DNA of 64,000 nt from a virus. Positions 1 through 8,711 of this stretch are shown here, in pieces (position 1 is the stretch's first letter; each line of letters begins with the position of its first letter). A program made the translations under genes and the position numbers. The notes beneath the pieces were generated by a model, which was given only the letters and a program-made list of their open reading frames with translations, did no database searches and was not told the DNA's origin. The stretch lies in the IMG/VR virus record IMGVR_UViG_3300036045_000523, positions 1 through 64,000 of that record. One strand, 5' to 3'.

Positions 1-1344
1 TTAGGCATTTACCCCCCTTTGGGTTTGTTCTAAAGCTTCTTGCCAATGTTGGGAGTTATTAGAATCTAGGTTGTTGGCTTGACAAAATGCGATCGCTCTT
101 CTAAATTCATCGCTCTTCCGCTTATCAACACCAAATCCACTTGGTGCGTTAAAGTTTGGCGTCATAGGAATCTGAGCCAAAGGAGTTACTAACTCTTCAC
201 CATAGTTCCAACTAGGTTGGTCATTCAACATATCCATTAATGCTTGTCTTGGAGATTTACTACCAGAAGAAGCGAATTCAACATTCACGTTATGTGGAGT
301 TAATGCAAGCAAGGTAACAGTATCATCGCGTTTAGCAGCAATAATTTTACCCTGTTTAATTAAACCCTCCACAAAACTGGCGATTTCTTTGCGCTCAAAC
401 TCTAGTTCTTTAGCAGCGATCGCTTTTTCTCTAGCGATTAGTGCTAGCATCGCTTCACTCATTTCTGTGGAGTTTTCACCCAGCAGTTCATCCAGAAGTT
501 TCTTCTGTTTCGTGGATGGTTTCTTAGAGCCATCCACAAAAGCCTTGATATCTTCTTCTGAAATTTCTGTAGCACCACTTACATCAGCAGCACTCATACC
601 CTTAGCTTTCATTAAAGCTTTGTAATCCATCATCTCCATATAGATTGGTTCGTCCTCGTTCATTTCTAAATCATTTAATCGCATCCTAAGTTCAGCAATT
701 TCAGCATGAAGCAAATTAGTGCTATCACCCATAGTTCTGAGTAGAGCAATTTGGTCAGATGGTAACACCTGCTCTGCAACTTCAAGTGAATCTTTCTCAA
801 TCAAGTATTCCCGAAATCGCTGAAATAAATCAGCGGTAATTACCCAAGGTGAATACATCATGAAGTTAACTACCCCCTCCTCAGGTTGGTATACATTAAA
901 TTCGCACAATTCTAGTGGCGCCAATCCTTTTACTGCTGGTGGAGTATTACCCAGGCAAGCAATGTGTCTTAGAGACAGTTTCCCGGGGTAGGGATTATTT
1001 GGGCTATTTGGCAGGTAGAAGCTACTCGATACACTGTGCAATTGCCCATTTCGCACCCACTCCACCATCTGGGGAGCAATCTTTTCAAATCCAGCTTTCA
1101 GGCGATCGCCAACTAATCGCAAATATTTAGGAATTCCGTAGCAAAGCTCTTTATCTGCAATTTCCCCATCTACCATTCCACCAATTTCGTGAGAAACGAT
1201 AAGTGGCGGTCTGAATATAGATGGATTAAAGGTTTCTACCACCTGCTTTAAATCTTCAATAGAAAAATTAAACGTAACGCCATTACTTGCCGTCCGCTTC
1301 CCCGCTTGGAAAACTTCAATTTCTATTGGTGTTGAATCCATCAA
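1..1344 (-). CDS. Mu gpI-like prohead protease/scaffold protein
   Basis: The 447-residue protein resembles phage capsid maturation proteases of the Mu gpI type, which cut the scaffold during head assembly. The N-terminal half shows the family layout: an N-terminal strand, SVSSSFY at about residue 105, then LRHIACLGNTPPAVKGL at about 125-141, the most typical block. The second half (about 200-320) is charged and helical, as expected for a fused scaffold. The stop codon lies at the first bases of the window, so the gene is complete. A different protease family (DUF2213) serves the head genes at 47-49 kb, so this copy belongs to another element. I could not assign the catalytic residues with certainty. 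Confidence 0.72.
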   Translation of the reverse strand: MMDSTPIEIEVFQAGKRTASNGVTFNFSIEDLKQVVETFNPSIFRPPLIVSHEIGGMVDGEIADKELCYGIPKYLRLVGDRLKAGFEKIAPQMVEWVRNGQLHSVSSSFYLPNSPNNPYPGKLSLRHIACLGNTPPAVKGLAPLELCEFNVYQPEEGVVNFMMYSPWVITADLFQRFREYLIEKDSLEVAEQVLPSDQIALLRTMGDSTNLLHAEIAELRMRLNDLEMNEDEPIYMEMMDYKALMKAKGMSAADVSGATEISEEDIKAFVDGSKKPSTKQKKLLDELLGENSTEMSEAMLALIAREKAIAAKELEFERKEIASFVEGLIKQGKIIAAKRDDTVTLLALTPHNVNVEFASSGSKSPRQALMDMLNDQPSWNYGEELVTPLAQIPMTPNFNAPSGFGVDKRKSDEFRRAIAFCQANNLDSNNSQHWQEALEQTQRGVNA

Positions 1345-1400
1345 CTTTTTATACTAAATAAAATATTCAATTCTTTCATAAATAGCTTAATTAGGTTATT

Positions 1401-1673
1401 TTGGAAAGACTTACTTACCTACTTACTGACGTGCCAATTCAAACAGCTACAGAATTTCCTCAGTGTCTTACCCTTAAAAAGAAAAGGGAAGAGTTAGGAT
1501 TAAGCCAAAAGGATTTAGCCATCCTCATGGCTCAAAATGGACTGGCAACCTTTGGCAGCAACTATATAAGCAGATTTGAGTGCGGCTTACAGCGACCGTG
1601 GAAATCAGCTAAAGTTGCAATTTGCCAAGCAATGAATCTTTCAGAGTACGAATTATTCCCAGAACTCAAATGA
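1401..1673 (+). CDS. XRE-family helix-turn-helix regulator
   Basis: A 90-residue protein with a Cro/CI-type DNA-binding domain: LKKKREELGLSQKDLAILM forms helices 1-2 and the recognition region follows up to SNYISRFECG. The start is TTG at 1401; no better start lies upstream. Its stop overlaps the ATG of the next gene (ATGA at 1670), so the two are translationally coupled. It probably controls its own promoter and the effector-like gene behind it. It diverges from the protease gene, with 56 bp between them. Confidence 0.75.
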   Translation: MERLTYLLTDVPIQTATEFPQCLTLKKKREELGLSQKDLAILMAQNGLATFGSNYISRFECGLQRPWKSAKVAICQAMNLSEYELFPELK

Positions 1674-2596
1674 CAATATCAGTACTATTTGAAAATTTAT
1701 GTACCTACCTTGGTGCTACAAATAATCTAAATTTTGATGAGAACATTCTAAATGATATTAAGTTACTAGATACGCTAGAGTATAATGAATCAGGTGAACA
1801 GCTAAAACAAATATTAGAAAGTAGCTATAAAGATGGTATTTCTGGGTTTGAAAATGTCAAAATTGAAGACGGTAAAATAACCGGATTATTTATAGATATT
1901 ATTAACTCTAAGCTAACTAAGCGTTATGAATTTAGTGTTGATGACAATGAGATTAGCTATAAGCTGCTAAATCCTGAGGATATTAACGACAATGCTGACT
2001 ACCAAGAGATAGAATTCGCTCGCACTAAAATGTTTGGCGGAAGCCAGAAGCCAAAAAATTGTATTAAATCAACTCCTTGTGGAAATAGCTGCATTAAAAA
2101 AGGCTTGAGATGTCGGAAATCACCTTCTCCGGAGCAAAAGGAAATCATCCAAAAGCTACAGGAAAAAGGTATTAAAACAAATAAAAAGACTAACCCGACT
2201 ACAGCAAGTCCGACAAAAGCTGATATGAAATTAGCTAAGAAAAATTTTGATGACAATGCAAAAGAATATAATGTGTTGGCGACAGGAGCTATTCAGAAAG
2301 GGATTAATCCGGAGAAAGACCAATCAGTTATCCGTGCATTAGCGAAAAAGAATGATTCAGAAAATAAATTATTTGAAATCAACTCAAAAGTTTTTGAACA
2401 AGAATATCGTGAAGAAAGACGACAACAGGAATTAAAAGGTGTCGTAGCTATCAAGAAAAATCAATTAGAAGCAAGAATGAAAGAAAGAGGTATGTCGAAA
2501 AAGGATTATGAAGTTTTCTACAATCGTTTAAAAGCGGAAGGCAAGATTTTCACGGTCAAGGAAATAAACGAAGAATTATTGCAATGGGTTACATAA
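1670..2596 (+). CDS. Effector-like protein A: shared N-domain, Cys motif, coiled C-terminus
   Basis: The 308-residue protein starts at ATG 1670, overlapping the regulator stop. Residues 1-125 form a domain also present in the products of 2684-4285 and 7303-8445. Next comes a four-Cys motif (C131, C137, C141, C148; core STPCGNSCIKKG) and a PSPEQKE linker. Residues 160-308 are unlike the other two proteins: lysine/glutamate-rich helix, probably coiled coil. A conserved front with exchangeable ends is the layout of polymorphic effectors or packaged cargo. No catalytic motif is visible and the activity is unknown. Confidence 0.6.
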   Translation: MTISVLFENLCTYLGATNNLNFDENILNDIKLLDTLEYNESGEQLKQILESSYKDGISGFENVKIEDGKITGLFIDIINSKLTKRYEFSVDDNEISYKLLNPEDINDNADYQEIEFARTKMFGGSQKPKNCIKSTPCGNSCIKKGLRCRKSPSPEQKEIIQKLQEKGIKTNKKTNPTTASPTKADMKLAKKNFDDNAKEYNVLATGAIQKGINPEKDQSVIRALAKKNDSENKLFEINSKVFEQEYREERRQQELKGVVAIKKNQLEARMKERGMSKKDYEVFYNRLKAEGKIFTVKEINEELLQWVT

Positions 2597-2640
2597 ACGC
2601 TCCGGGTCGTAAGGGTACGCTTAGACCGATATTTTTTCCC

Positions 2641-2663
2641 TATCTGCGGATTGTCCGCAGATA
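2641..2663. terminator. Palindromic terminator between convergent genes
   Basis: Two perfect 10-bp arms (TATCTGCGGA and its complement) with a 3-base loop lie between the stops of two convergent genes, next to T-rich sequence on both strands. It probably stops transcription both ways. The same core occurs at 6331-6358 and partly at 8565-8576. Confidence 0.6.
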
Positions 2664-2683
2664 GAATTTAATTAGTTGTATTT

Positions 2684-4285
2684 TTAGAATAACTTTGGCT
2701 CATCTTCTTCTCTGTCATCTGAAGTTTTACTTCTTCTAGTATTCTTTGTTTTTCCTCCTGCGTAAGTTTCTTGTATTCTTCCGAGGACTTCTGCATAAAT
2801 TTCATCCTTTACTTTTTTAGCGTTTTCTCCATCTGCAATCCTTGTAGCCGCCCGGTTAATTGCTTCGCTGATTGCTCCAGTAAAAGCTTTCTCTTGATCA
2901 AAAACCCGCAGCGCGATGTCTGCCGATTCAGAGACCTCACGGGATTTATCAATATCTATTTGATTTCCTGCTTTTTCCAGTTCCTTGGCAGTTGTAGACT
3001 TACCTACAATACCAAATAATTTCTTTTCTCTGGAAAGCCGACGTTTAATCTCAGACTGAATCTCTGCTTTTTCAATAGCAAGCGATCGCTGTCCTGGTTC
3101 AAACCCGAGCAACCCTAAAAGTCCACCATCTTCTTCCTGAACTTTTGGGGCTGAGTTGACCATATCAGCCAACTCCTTAATCGTATCGTTTGTTACCTTC
3201 TTACCTCGCTTCTCATGCTTTTCAATTAACTCAACCAGTTCTGCTTGTTGCTTAGCGTCTTTAATCATCCCTCCAATTACTACCGCTCTTTCTTGAGGAA
3301 ATTCACCTGTTACAACTCGGTTGAACAAACCATCGTTAAGACTAGCCAATGCAATACCATCGGTTGCGATTTTCTCACGGAGGGGAATTCCTTTGTCGTC
3401 TAAATCTTTCTGGGTTAGTCCCGTATCACGGAAAAATTTTGCAGCATCCAAAGGAGTTCCTCTTCCCTCAGCAATATTTGTTAAAGCTCCCGTTGCTCTG
3501 GCTTCTTCAGCTGATTTTGCTTTAATGTATCGGACAGTTACTTCATCGACTCCCTGTTCTTTAGCTAGATTAGCACGGTTGTGACCGTTGATTACATAGG
3601 TCTTTCCGTCTGCGGGGTCTTCCCATACTTGGATAATACCAGCTAGTTCTGGATCCCACTTGCGAACACCAGTTAGTGAGCCAGAACTACCAGATTTAGA
3701 ATGCACTAATTTATATTGAAACCTACTAGGGTCAAGGTTTAATTCAGAAGTGGCAACATCTGCAACTCCAGAGCGTAGTCTTTTCTGAGCATTATTTTTT
3801 ATTTTTTTAATTACCTCCTTCTGTTGAGGTGAAGGGGTAACTCGACAAGTCAAACCCTTTTTGATGCAACTATTACCACAAGGAGTTGATTTGGCGCAAT
3901 TCTTAGATTTCGCGTCTTTTTTCTTGGTAGCAAAAGTTATTTCAGAGTAATTACCATTATCATCAATATCTTTAGGATTAAGCAACTTATAACTTATCTC
4001 ATTCTCGTCTAAGGTGAACTTGTATCTCTTAGTGAGCTTGGAATTAACAATGTCTATAAACGTGCCAACAATCTTATCATTATCAACTTTGACACCCTCA
4101 AACCCAGAGATACCGTCCCTATAGCTAGTTTCTAATATTTCTTTTAACTGCTCTCCGGATCCATCGTACTCAATCGATTCCAGCGACTTTATATTATTCC
4201 AAGAAATAATATTCTCAGCAAAACTTATTCCTTTGGACTCGATTAGGTGTTCACGTAAGTTTTGAAATAACATTGATAAAACCAT
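2684..4285 (-). CDS. Effector-like protein B: shared N-domain, Cys motif, ParB-like domain
   Basis: The 533-residue protein begins with the same domain as protein A (residues 1-120), then the Cys motif (C130, C136, C140, C147) and PSPQQKE. Residues 185-330 look like the ParB/sulfiredoxin fold found in large phage proteins: VINGHNRANLAKE at 231-243, followed by a strand and helix. ParB-like domains can be nucleases or NTP-dependent DNA clamps, so a DNA-directed activity is possible but unproven. The C-terminal 150 residues are charged helix. The gene diverges from 4303-6075 with only 17 bp between start codons. Confidence 0.62.
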   Translation of the reverse strand: MVLSMLFQNLREHLIESKGISFAENIISWNNIKSLESIEYDGSGEQLKEILETSYRDGISGFEGVKVDNDKIVGTFIDIVNSKLTKRYKFTLDENEISYKLLNPKDIDDNGNYSEITFATKKKDAKSKNCAKSTPCGNSCIKKGLTCRVTPSPQQKEVIKKIKNNAQKRLRSGVADVATSELNLDPSRFQYKLVHSKSGSSGSLTGVRKWDPELAGIIQVWEDPADGKTYVINGHNRANLAKEQGVDEVTVRYIKAKSAEEARATGALTNIAEGRGTPLDAAKFFRDTGLTQKDLDDKGIPLREKIATDGIALASLNDGLFNRVVTGEFPQERAVVIGGMIKDAKQQAELVELIEKHEKRGKKVTNDTIKELADMVNSAPKVQEEDGGLLGLLGFEPGQRSLAIEKAEIQSEIKRRLSREKKLFGIVGKSTTAKELEKAGNQIDIDKSREVSESADIALRVFDQEKAFTGAISEAINRAATRIADGENAKKVKDEIYAEVLGRIQETYAGGKTKNTRRSKTSDDREEDEPKLF

Positions 4286-4302
4286 ATTTCACATTTAAAA
4301 TT

Positions 4303-6075
4303 ATGCCCTGCTTACAAGAGAAAGATTTATCAGAGTTGGCTAGCGCTCATGTTGCCGCTCAGAAAGCGAATATCAAAAATCAGCGATCGCGTCTTGACCA
4401 AATCAAATCTGAATATGAATCGCTAAAATCCAACCCAAATACTGATAGCTTGAAGCTCAAAGAAGTTGAGTCCGCCATAGCTGACCTAGATTACCACCTT
4501 AACGGACGGGTAGCGCGATCGCAACTTGAGGAAGAGAGTGAAGCACTAACAAGGTCGGGGTTAAACGCTGACCGATTAAACAAACTTAAACAAACTTTAG
4601 CCAATAGTAAAGACGATATCCTCAAAGACCCAGACCTAAAAACTGCTGAGGAGCGATCGCAAGTTATGGAAGCTCTCTACAAACAACGCGCACAATTCCA
4701 ATTTGAGGATACTGCACACGATAAGGACAAGGATGGTAATTCTATACCTCGTTATGCCTCAGTGTTTGGCGCTCCTACAGTTAAAAGAATGATAGACCAG
4801 GGAGAACGAGAAATTGCTGAGGATTTGATGCTAAGGTCTGTATCCCTGGTGTCTGGAGGTGATACCACTAAAAATCCCTCTGATTATTTAGATGCAACTG
4901 GAATAGAGGTCAAGAAATCTCTAAGCGATGGTATTGAACATCACCATATATACAATAATGTGTACGTAGATCAAGAAGGACGTGTAGCTCCCAATTCTGT
5001 CCGTTTTCACCAAAATTCCAAAACAGGTGACATTGAGATGGAGGTGATTCCTGAGTATTGGAATTCAGCCAAGCACGGTCGGAATACTCAATTTATTGAG
5101 TTGATGGATGGGGCGCATAGTGGTGACGATACTGCTACTCACTTGCACTATTACAAATTTAATGATAAAGAATCAGAATTTATTAGGCAGAAGATTAAGG
5201 ATAAGGTAGCAGAGACAGTCTCCACCGCTAATGCACGACTACCTAAACTCTCCGGGGAGTTGGATGAATTGAAGGAGCGTAAAGAGAATCCCGAACAGTA
5301 TAAGCAGCGGCTAAGTAACGAGGTTCAAGGCTTTGATGATGAAATCGCACTTCTGGATGCGGTAGAAACTAAATACACCACTGCTGATAGTCGAGGTGCG
5401 CGGAGGAAGAACAAGGGACTGACTGAAGACGAAGAGAAGGAATTAAATGTAGTGAGGGACAAGAAGAAGGCGATCGCAAAGGCTAAAGATAAGGTTCAGA
5501 AGTCACTCTCGGAGCATCAGGAGTTTATGGATGCTGAAAGCAACATTAAGCACTGGAGTCAGCAAGCATCTGAGTTGGAAGCAAAGGCTAAGGCGATTAA
5601 GTTAAATGTTAAATTCCCTACTGATGAATACCCTGATAAAGATAGTGCTAAGGCGGCTAAGTTAATTTATGAAAACCAAGCTAGAGAATTGCGCCAAAAA
5701 GCTAAGAATAGTCAAAGATTGCTGCGAGATAAAGGTTCTCTTGACCAGCAAATTAGGGATAAGCAGTTTAAGTTAAACGAAGCTCAAAAATTAGCTAATT
5801 TAAGCGAATCTGAAGCACTAGCTATATACGAGCGCACTAACGGTTACTTCAGCTTCGATAAAGGGCATCAAGAGAGTCAGGACTACTCCAAATCAAGACC
5901 TCGGATGAATGCGGAAATTCACAAGCACAATGTCCGTGAAACTATTGAAGTGCTAGAATCCGAGGGCAAAGATATCACTGAATCTTTACAGGAGATAGCC
6001 CGAAAAAACTACAAACGTAACTTATTATATAATTTAGAACCACTTGTAAACAAAGCCGCAGGAACCTTAAAATGA
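4303..6075 (+). CDS. Large coiled-coil protein, possible toxin of a two-gene unit
   Basis: I do not recognise this 590-residue protein. I chose ATG 4303; a TTG at 4273 would overlap the divergent gene. The N-terminal 130 residues and residues 300-500 are long charged helices. Between them (about 195-290) lies a compact region with GIEHHHIYNNVYVD and ATHLHYYKF, His-rich stretches that could bind metal. It has no copy of the shared N-domain or Cys motif. The next gene overlaps its stop by 4 bp and encodes a small acidic protein, the usual arrangement of a toxin with its immunity protein. That reading is inference. Confidence 0.5.
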   Translation: MPCLQEKDLSELASAHVAAQKANIKNQRSRLDQIKSEYESLKSNPNTDSLKLKEVESAIADLDYHLNGRVARSQLEEESEALTRSGLNADRLNKLKQTLANSKDDILKDPDLKTAEERSQVMEALYKQRAQFQFEDTAHDKDKDGNSIPRYASVFGAPTVKRMIDQGEREIAEDLMLRSVSLVSGGDTTKNPSDYLDATGIEVKKSLSDGIEHHHIYNNVYVDQEGRVAPNSVRFHQNSKTGDIEMEVIPEYWNSAKHGRNTQFIELMDGAHSGDDTATHLHYYKFNDKESEFIRQKIKDKVAETVSTANARLPKLSGELDELKERKENPEQYKQRLSNEVQGFDDEIALLDAVETKYTTADSRGARRKNKGLTEDEEKELNVVRDKKKAIAKAKDKVQKSLSEHQEFMDAESNIKHWSQQASELEAKAKAIKLNVKFPTDEYPDKDSAKAAKLIYENQARELRQKAKNSQRLLRDKGSLDQQIRDKQFKLNEAQKLANLSESEALAIYERTNGYFSFDKGHQESQDYSKSRPRMNAEIHKHNVRETIEVLESEGKDITESLQEIARKNYKRNLLYNLEPLVNKAAGTLK

Positions 6076-6326
6076 GAAGCTTTTGGTACGAGTATTTAGG
6101 TGACAGAATTGAGGTTATTTTTTCACTTATTAAAAATGGTCGCTGGTGGTTTCACCATGAGTCCAAGGAAAAGCTAGGTGTTGAGTTTGACTACCCATAT
6201 CCTGAAAACGATAACGAGCTGAGGATAGGTATGGATGACCTGGAAGAGTTAGACCCAGAAGTGCGCTCAATGCTGTTTCAGAAGTTGCAACTGGATGCAC
6301 CGGAATTCGGATTATCCTACTCTTAG
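6072..6326 (+). CDS. Small acidic protein, candidate immunity partner
   Basis: The 84-residue protein starts in an ATGA overlap with the stop of the 590-residue protein before it, so the two are co-translated. It is rich in Asp/Glu and aromatic residues (MDDLEELDPEVRSML near residues 57-71) and has no signal or membrane segment. Size, acidity and coupling fit an immunity protein or antitoxin. No family is recognised. Confidence 0.5.
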   Translation: MRSFWYEYLGDRIEVIFSLIKNGRWWFHHESKEKLGVEFDYPYPENDNELRIGMDDLEELDPEVRSMLFQKLQLDAPEFGLSYS

Positions 6327-6330
6327 AGGC

Positions 6331-6358
6331 AACCATCTGCGGATATCCGCAGATGGTT
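6331..6358. terminator. Perfect 28-bp palindrome between convergent genes
   Basis: The arms AACCATCTGCGGAT and ATCCGCAGATGGTT meet with no spacer, 4 bp after the stop of the small acidic gene and before the stop of the convergent gene at 6373. A two-way terminator is the simplest reading. It shares CTGCGGAT with the hairpin at 2641-2663. Confidence 0.6.
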
Positions 6359-6372
6359 CTGTGAAAGTCTAG

Positions 6373-7005
6373 TTACTCAAATAGTACGCACTGCTTTCCT
6401 GTTGTGTCTTTCACAGCTTTTTTAAACCCTTCTATGTCGGTATTTAAGCGTGCCAAATCGGACGTTCTGACATCTTTAACAAATACGCAGCGACCATCTG
6501 TCCAAAGTTCATAGCCCGATTCGCTTTTGCCTAAAAATGTTCTAGGTGCTTCAGGCGGTGTATTAATGTTATTGCTAGCTACTGACGTAACTGGAGGTCT
6601 GTAGCTAAAAGCTGACCATATCCAGACAAACACCAGAGCAATGACAATTCCCAAAATAAAAGTGAGTTTATTGACTGCTACGGTGTTTTCTACATACTCC
6701 GCTCCACGCAAAACAAAATGCTTGCTCCACATTGGATAGTGTTTATTCTTTGATGTAGTAAACGTAATTTTTACTACAACAGCTTTGGGTGATTCAATTT
6801 CTAAAAGCGCTTTTAATACTGCTTCGCTGGTTGCTTGAGGTTCTAGTTTGGAAGGCGAACTTATACTTATCCAAAACACGCCAAATTGTATCTCGACTTC
6901 TACCCTTGCTCCTTTGTCAACTAATGCTTGCTCTATGGCATAGGCGATGGGAGCGATCGCATTGCCATCACCTTGTTCTACTGAGATGTGTATGTTATCC
7001 GACAT
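6373..7005 (-). CDS. Single-pass membrane protein of unknown function
   Basis: The 210-residue protein has a soluble N-terminal part of about 110 residues, one membrane segment at about 114-132 (LTFILGIVIALVFVWIW), and a C-terminal domain with two Cys (near residues 173 and 206) that may form a disulfide outside the membrane. No family is recognised. Its start lies 4 bp inside the end of the inverted repeat 7010-7109, at the same spacing as the gene at 8712 from the other copy. Both genes therefore use the same duplicated leader. Confidence 0.5.
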   Translation of the reverse strand: MSDNIHISVEQGDGNAIAPIAYAIEQALVDKGARVEVEIQFGVFWISISSPSKLEPQATSEAVLKALLEIESPKAVVVKITFTTSKNKHYPMWSKHFVLRGAEYVENTVAVNKLTFILGIVIALVFVWIWSAFSYRPPVTSVASNNINTPPEAPRTFLGKSESGYELWTDGRCVFVKDVRTSDLARLNTDIEGFKKAVKDTTGKQCVLFE

Positions 7006-7009
7006 ATTG

Positions 7010-7109
7010 AAACCCTATGTAATAGTTTTGACCTATTACTAAGTATTCCCAGGTTGGCAGGGGACTTTTAAGGTTGCTAAGCTCAAGCTGAAACCTAACA
7101 GAGACGCAG
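7010..7109 (-). repeat. Left copy of a 100-bp inverted repeat
   Basis: Reverse complement of 8609-8708 with about five mismatches. It ends directly before the start codon of the gene at 7005, just as the other copy ends before the start at 8712. The two copies bracket the genes 7113-7310 and 7303-8445. It probably carries a promoter or leader, and the pair could support inversion of the segment between them. Confidence 0.85.
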
Positions 7110-7112
7110 TCG

Positions 7113-7310
7113 TCAATTTTTTAAATCCTTATATACTTGCTTATAAAGCTGAGAATAGTCTGTTGCTTTAAGTTTATTATCTTTTGAAAGGTTAGCAGCA
7201 GAGTTTTGATAGCCTTGAAGAAGTTGAATAAAATCTTTTTCTGTGATATCTGGTGATTCTTCCAAGATAGATTTAGCATAATCCTTTGCATTGTCAATAA
7301 AATTAGCCAT
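7113..7310 (-). CDS. Small helical protein overlapping effector C, candidate partner
   Basis: A 65-residue, mostly helical protein. Its start overlaps the last codons of the effector-like gene 7303-8445 by 8 bp, so it is translated with it. It may be an immunity protein or chaperone, as for the overlapping pair at 6072. No known domain is visible. It lies inside the segment bounded by the 100-bp inverted repeats. Confidence 0.5.
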   Translation of the reverse strand: MANFIDNAKDYAKSILEESPDITEKDFIQLLQGYQNSAANLSKDNKLKATDYSQLYKQVYKDLKN

Positions 7311-8445
7311 ATTTAGCTGCTTCTTTGTTTATAGTATCTGTATGTGTCCCGTCTAGAAATTCTGAAGCCTGTTTAAGATAAGCATCTAAATGTTTGTTTT
7401 CAAACATTTTGTTTAAATAATCTTTGATTATTGGCTTAATCTTAGATTTATTTTGATAAATTGTTGCCTCCGGAATATATTGTTTAGCTACTTTTTGCGC
7501 GTAATCAACCGCAAATGCTTGAGCATCCTCAATTTTGAGCTTGCTTTGGGACATTTTCTGAATTACCATAACTAAACCTTCTTCAATTGGGTCTGGGCCT
7601 AAGTCAGAATACCCTATACGCTTGGCTATTTGAGGAGAAGTCTCACCAACCATTGTTTGTACAAGTGTATGTATACCATCATGAGGAATCAATCCAGTAA
7701 TTGGATACCCTCTTTCTTTTAACCATTTAATGGTTTTTTTTGCAGTTTCTTCAGGAGAAGGCGGAGGCGCTTGGTTTTTTCCTTCTAAATTTGCACTTTT
7801 ACTAGGCAATGACGTATCAACGTTATTTTTGGCGGCACTTTTACCCTTGTTTTTCGCACCTTTATCCTCCTTAGTACTTACATTGCTGGCGCTATCAGTC
7901 TTTGAAGCAAGCGGTGTTTTTGAGGATTTGCTTTTGCCCTTGCCCTTCTCAATCAAATCTTTAACAATTTCTTTCTGCTGAGGTGTCGGTTCATGATTAC
8001 ACCTAGTTTTTTCCCCAGATTTGGTTTTTAGTGGTAGACAAGTACCACCACAAGCAAACCCCTTTTTACAATTCTTCTTTTTGGCAGTAGCAACAAATTC
8101 AGGTTCCTCAAAGTTTGTTGCCTCTATTTCATCCCGGTTAATTGGGGAGTAGCTAACGTTGTTGGCAGTAACAGTAAATTCGTAACGTTTCGTTAATGAA
8201 GGTGAAATAATATCGATAAATATGCCTGTAATTTTGTTGTCCTGGACTCGGACATTCTCAAATCCATCAACACCGTCGGCGTAGGATGATTCAATTATTG
8301 CTTTGAGTTGCTCTCCAGATTCATCAAAATTGATATGTCTAAGCTGATTGATGACATCCCAAGGGGCAACTGATTCTGCAAAATTAATCCCGTTGTCCGC
8401 TATAAGGTGTTCACGTAGGTTTTGAAATAGCGTTGCAAGTACCAA
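7303..8445 (-). CDS. Effector-like protein C: shared N-domain, Cys motif, unique C-terminus
   Basis: The 380-residue protein shares residues 1-120 with proteins A and B (starts MVLATLFQNLREHLI; B starts MVLSMLFQNLREHLI). The Cys motif is a variant with a longer last spacing (C126, C132, C136, C149), followed by PTPQQKE. A Ser/Lys/Ala-rich linker (about 165-235) leads to a C-terminal domain (about 240-380) with HDGIHTLVQ and AFAVDYAQKVAKQY that has no counterpart in A or B. The activity is unknown. The linker and unique end fit a delivered effector with a swapped C-terminus. Confidence 0.58.
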   Translation of the reverse strand: MVLATLFQNLREHLIADNGINFAESVAPWDVINQLRHINFDESGEQLKAIIESSYADGVDGFENVRVQDNKITGIFIDIISPSLTKRYEFTVTANNVSYSPINRDEIEATNFEEPEFVATAKKKNCKKGFACGGTCLPLKTKSGEKTRCNHEPTPQQKEIVKDLIEKGKGKSKSSKTPLASKTDSASNVSTKEDKGAKNKGKSAAKNNVDTSLPSKSANLEGKNQAPPPSPEETAKKTIKWLKERGYPITGLIPHDGIHTLVQTMVGETSPQIAKRIGYSDLGPDPIEEGLVMVIQKMSQSKLKIEDAQAFAVDYAQKVAKQYIPEATIYQNKSKIKPIIKDYLNKMFENKHLDAYLKQASEFLDGTHTDTINKEAAKYG

Positions 8446-8564
8446 AGAACTCTACCTAATTCCTCATGCCACATTTTAACCACCGATTGTAAGGTTTGGT
8501 GAAATTAACCCCAGAAAAGCGCGATCGCTCGGCATTGGGCGGGAAGACCCAAACCTTAACTAGT

Positions 8565-8576
8565 GCGGATATCCGC
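8565..8576. repeat. Short palindrome sharing the terminator core
   Basis: GCGGAT|ATCCGC followed by AGATGG matches the centre and one arm of the palindrome at 6331-6358. It lies upstream of the second 100-bp repeat and may be the remnant of a terminator copied with it. Confidence 0.4.
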
Positions 8577-8608
8577 AGATGGAAACAACAAAAAGACGCA
8601 GTGGTCAG

Positions 8609-8708
8609 CTGCGTCTCTATTGGGTTTCAGCTTGAGCTTAGCAACCTTAAAAGTCCCCTGCCAACCTGGGAATACTTAGTAATAGGTCAAAACTGTTACA
8701 TAGGGTTT
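8609..8708 (+). repeat. Right copy of a 100-bp inverted repeat
   Basis: Inverted copy of 7010-7109. Its first bases also form the right arm of an 8-bp hairpin (8594-8616, AGACGCAG/CTGCGTCT). It runs up to 4 bp before ATG 8712 and so forms the leader of the restriction-like gene. Confidence 0.85.
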
Positions 8709-8711
8709 AAT

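Noticed and set aside
8496-8711. N-terminal extension of the HsdR_N-like gene
   Set aside because: It covers the hairpin and the 100-bp repeat; the inverted copy acts as non-coding leader before the gene at 7005.
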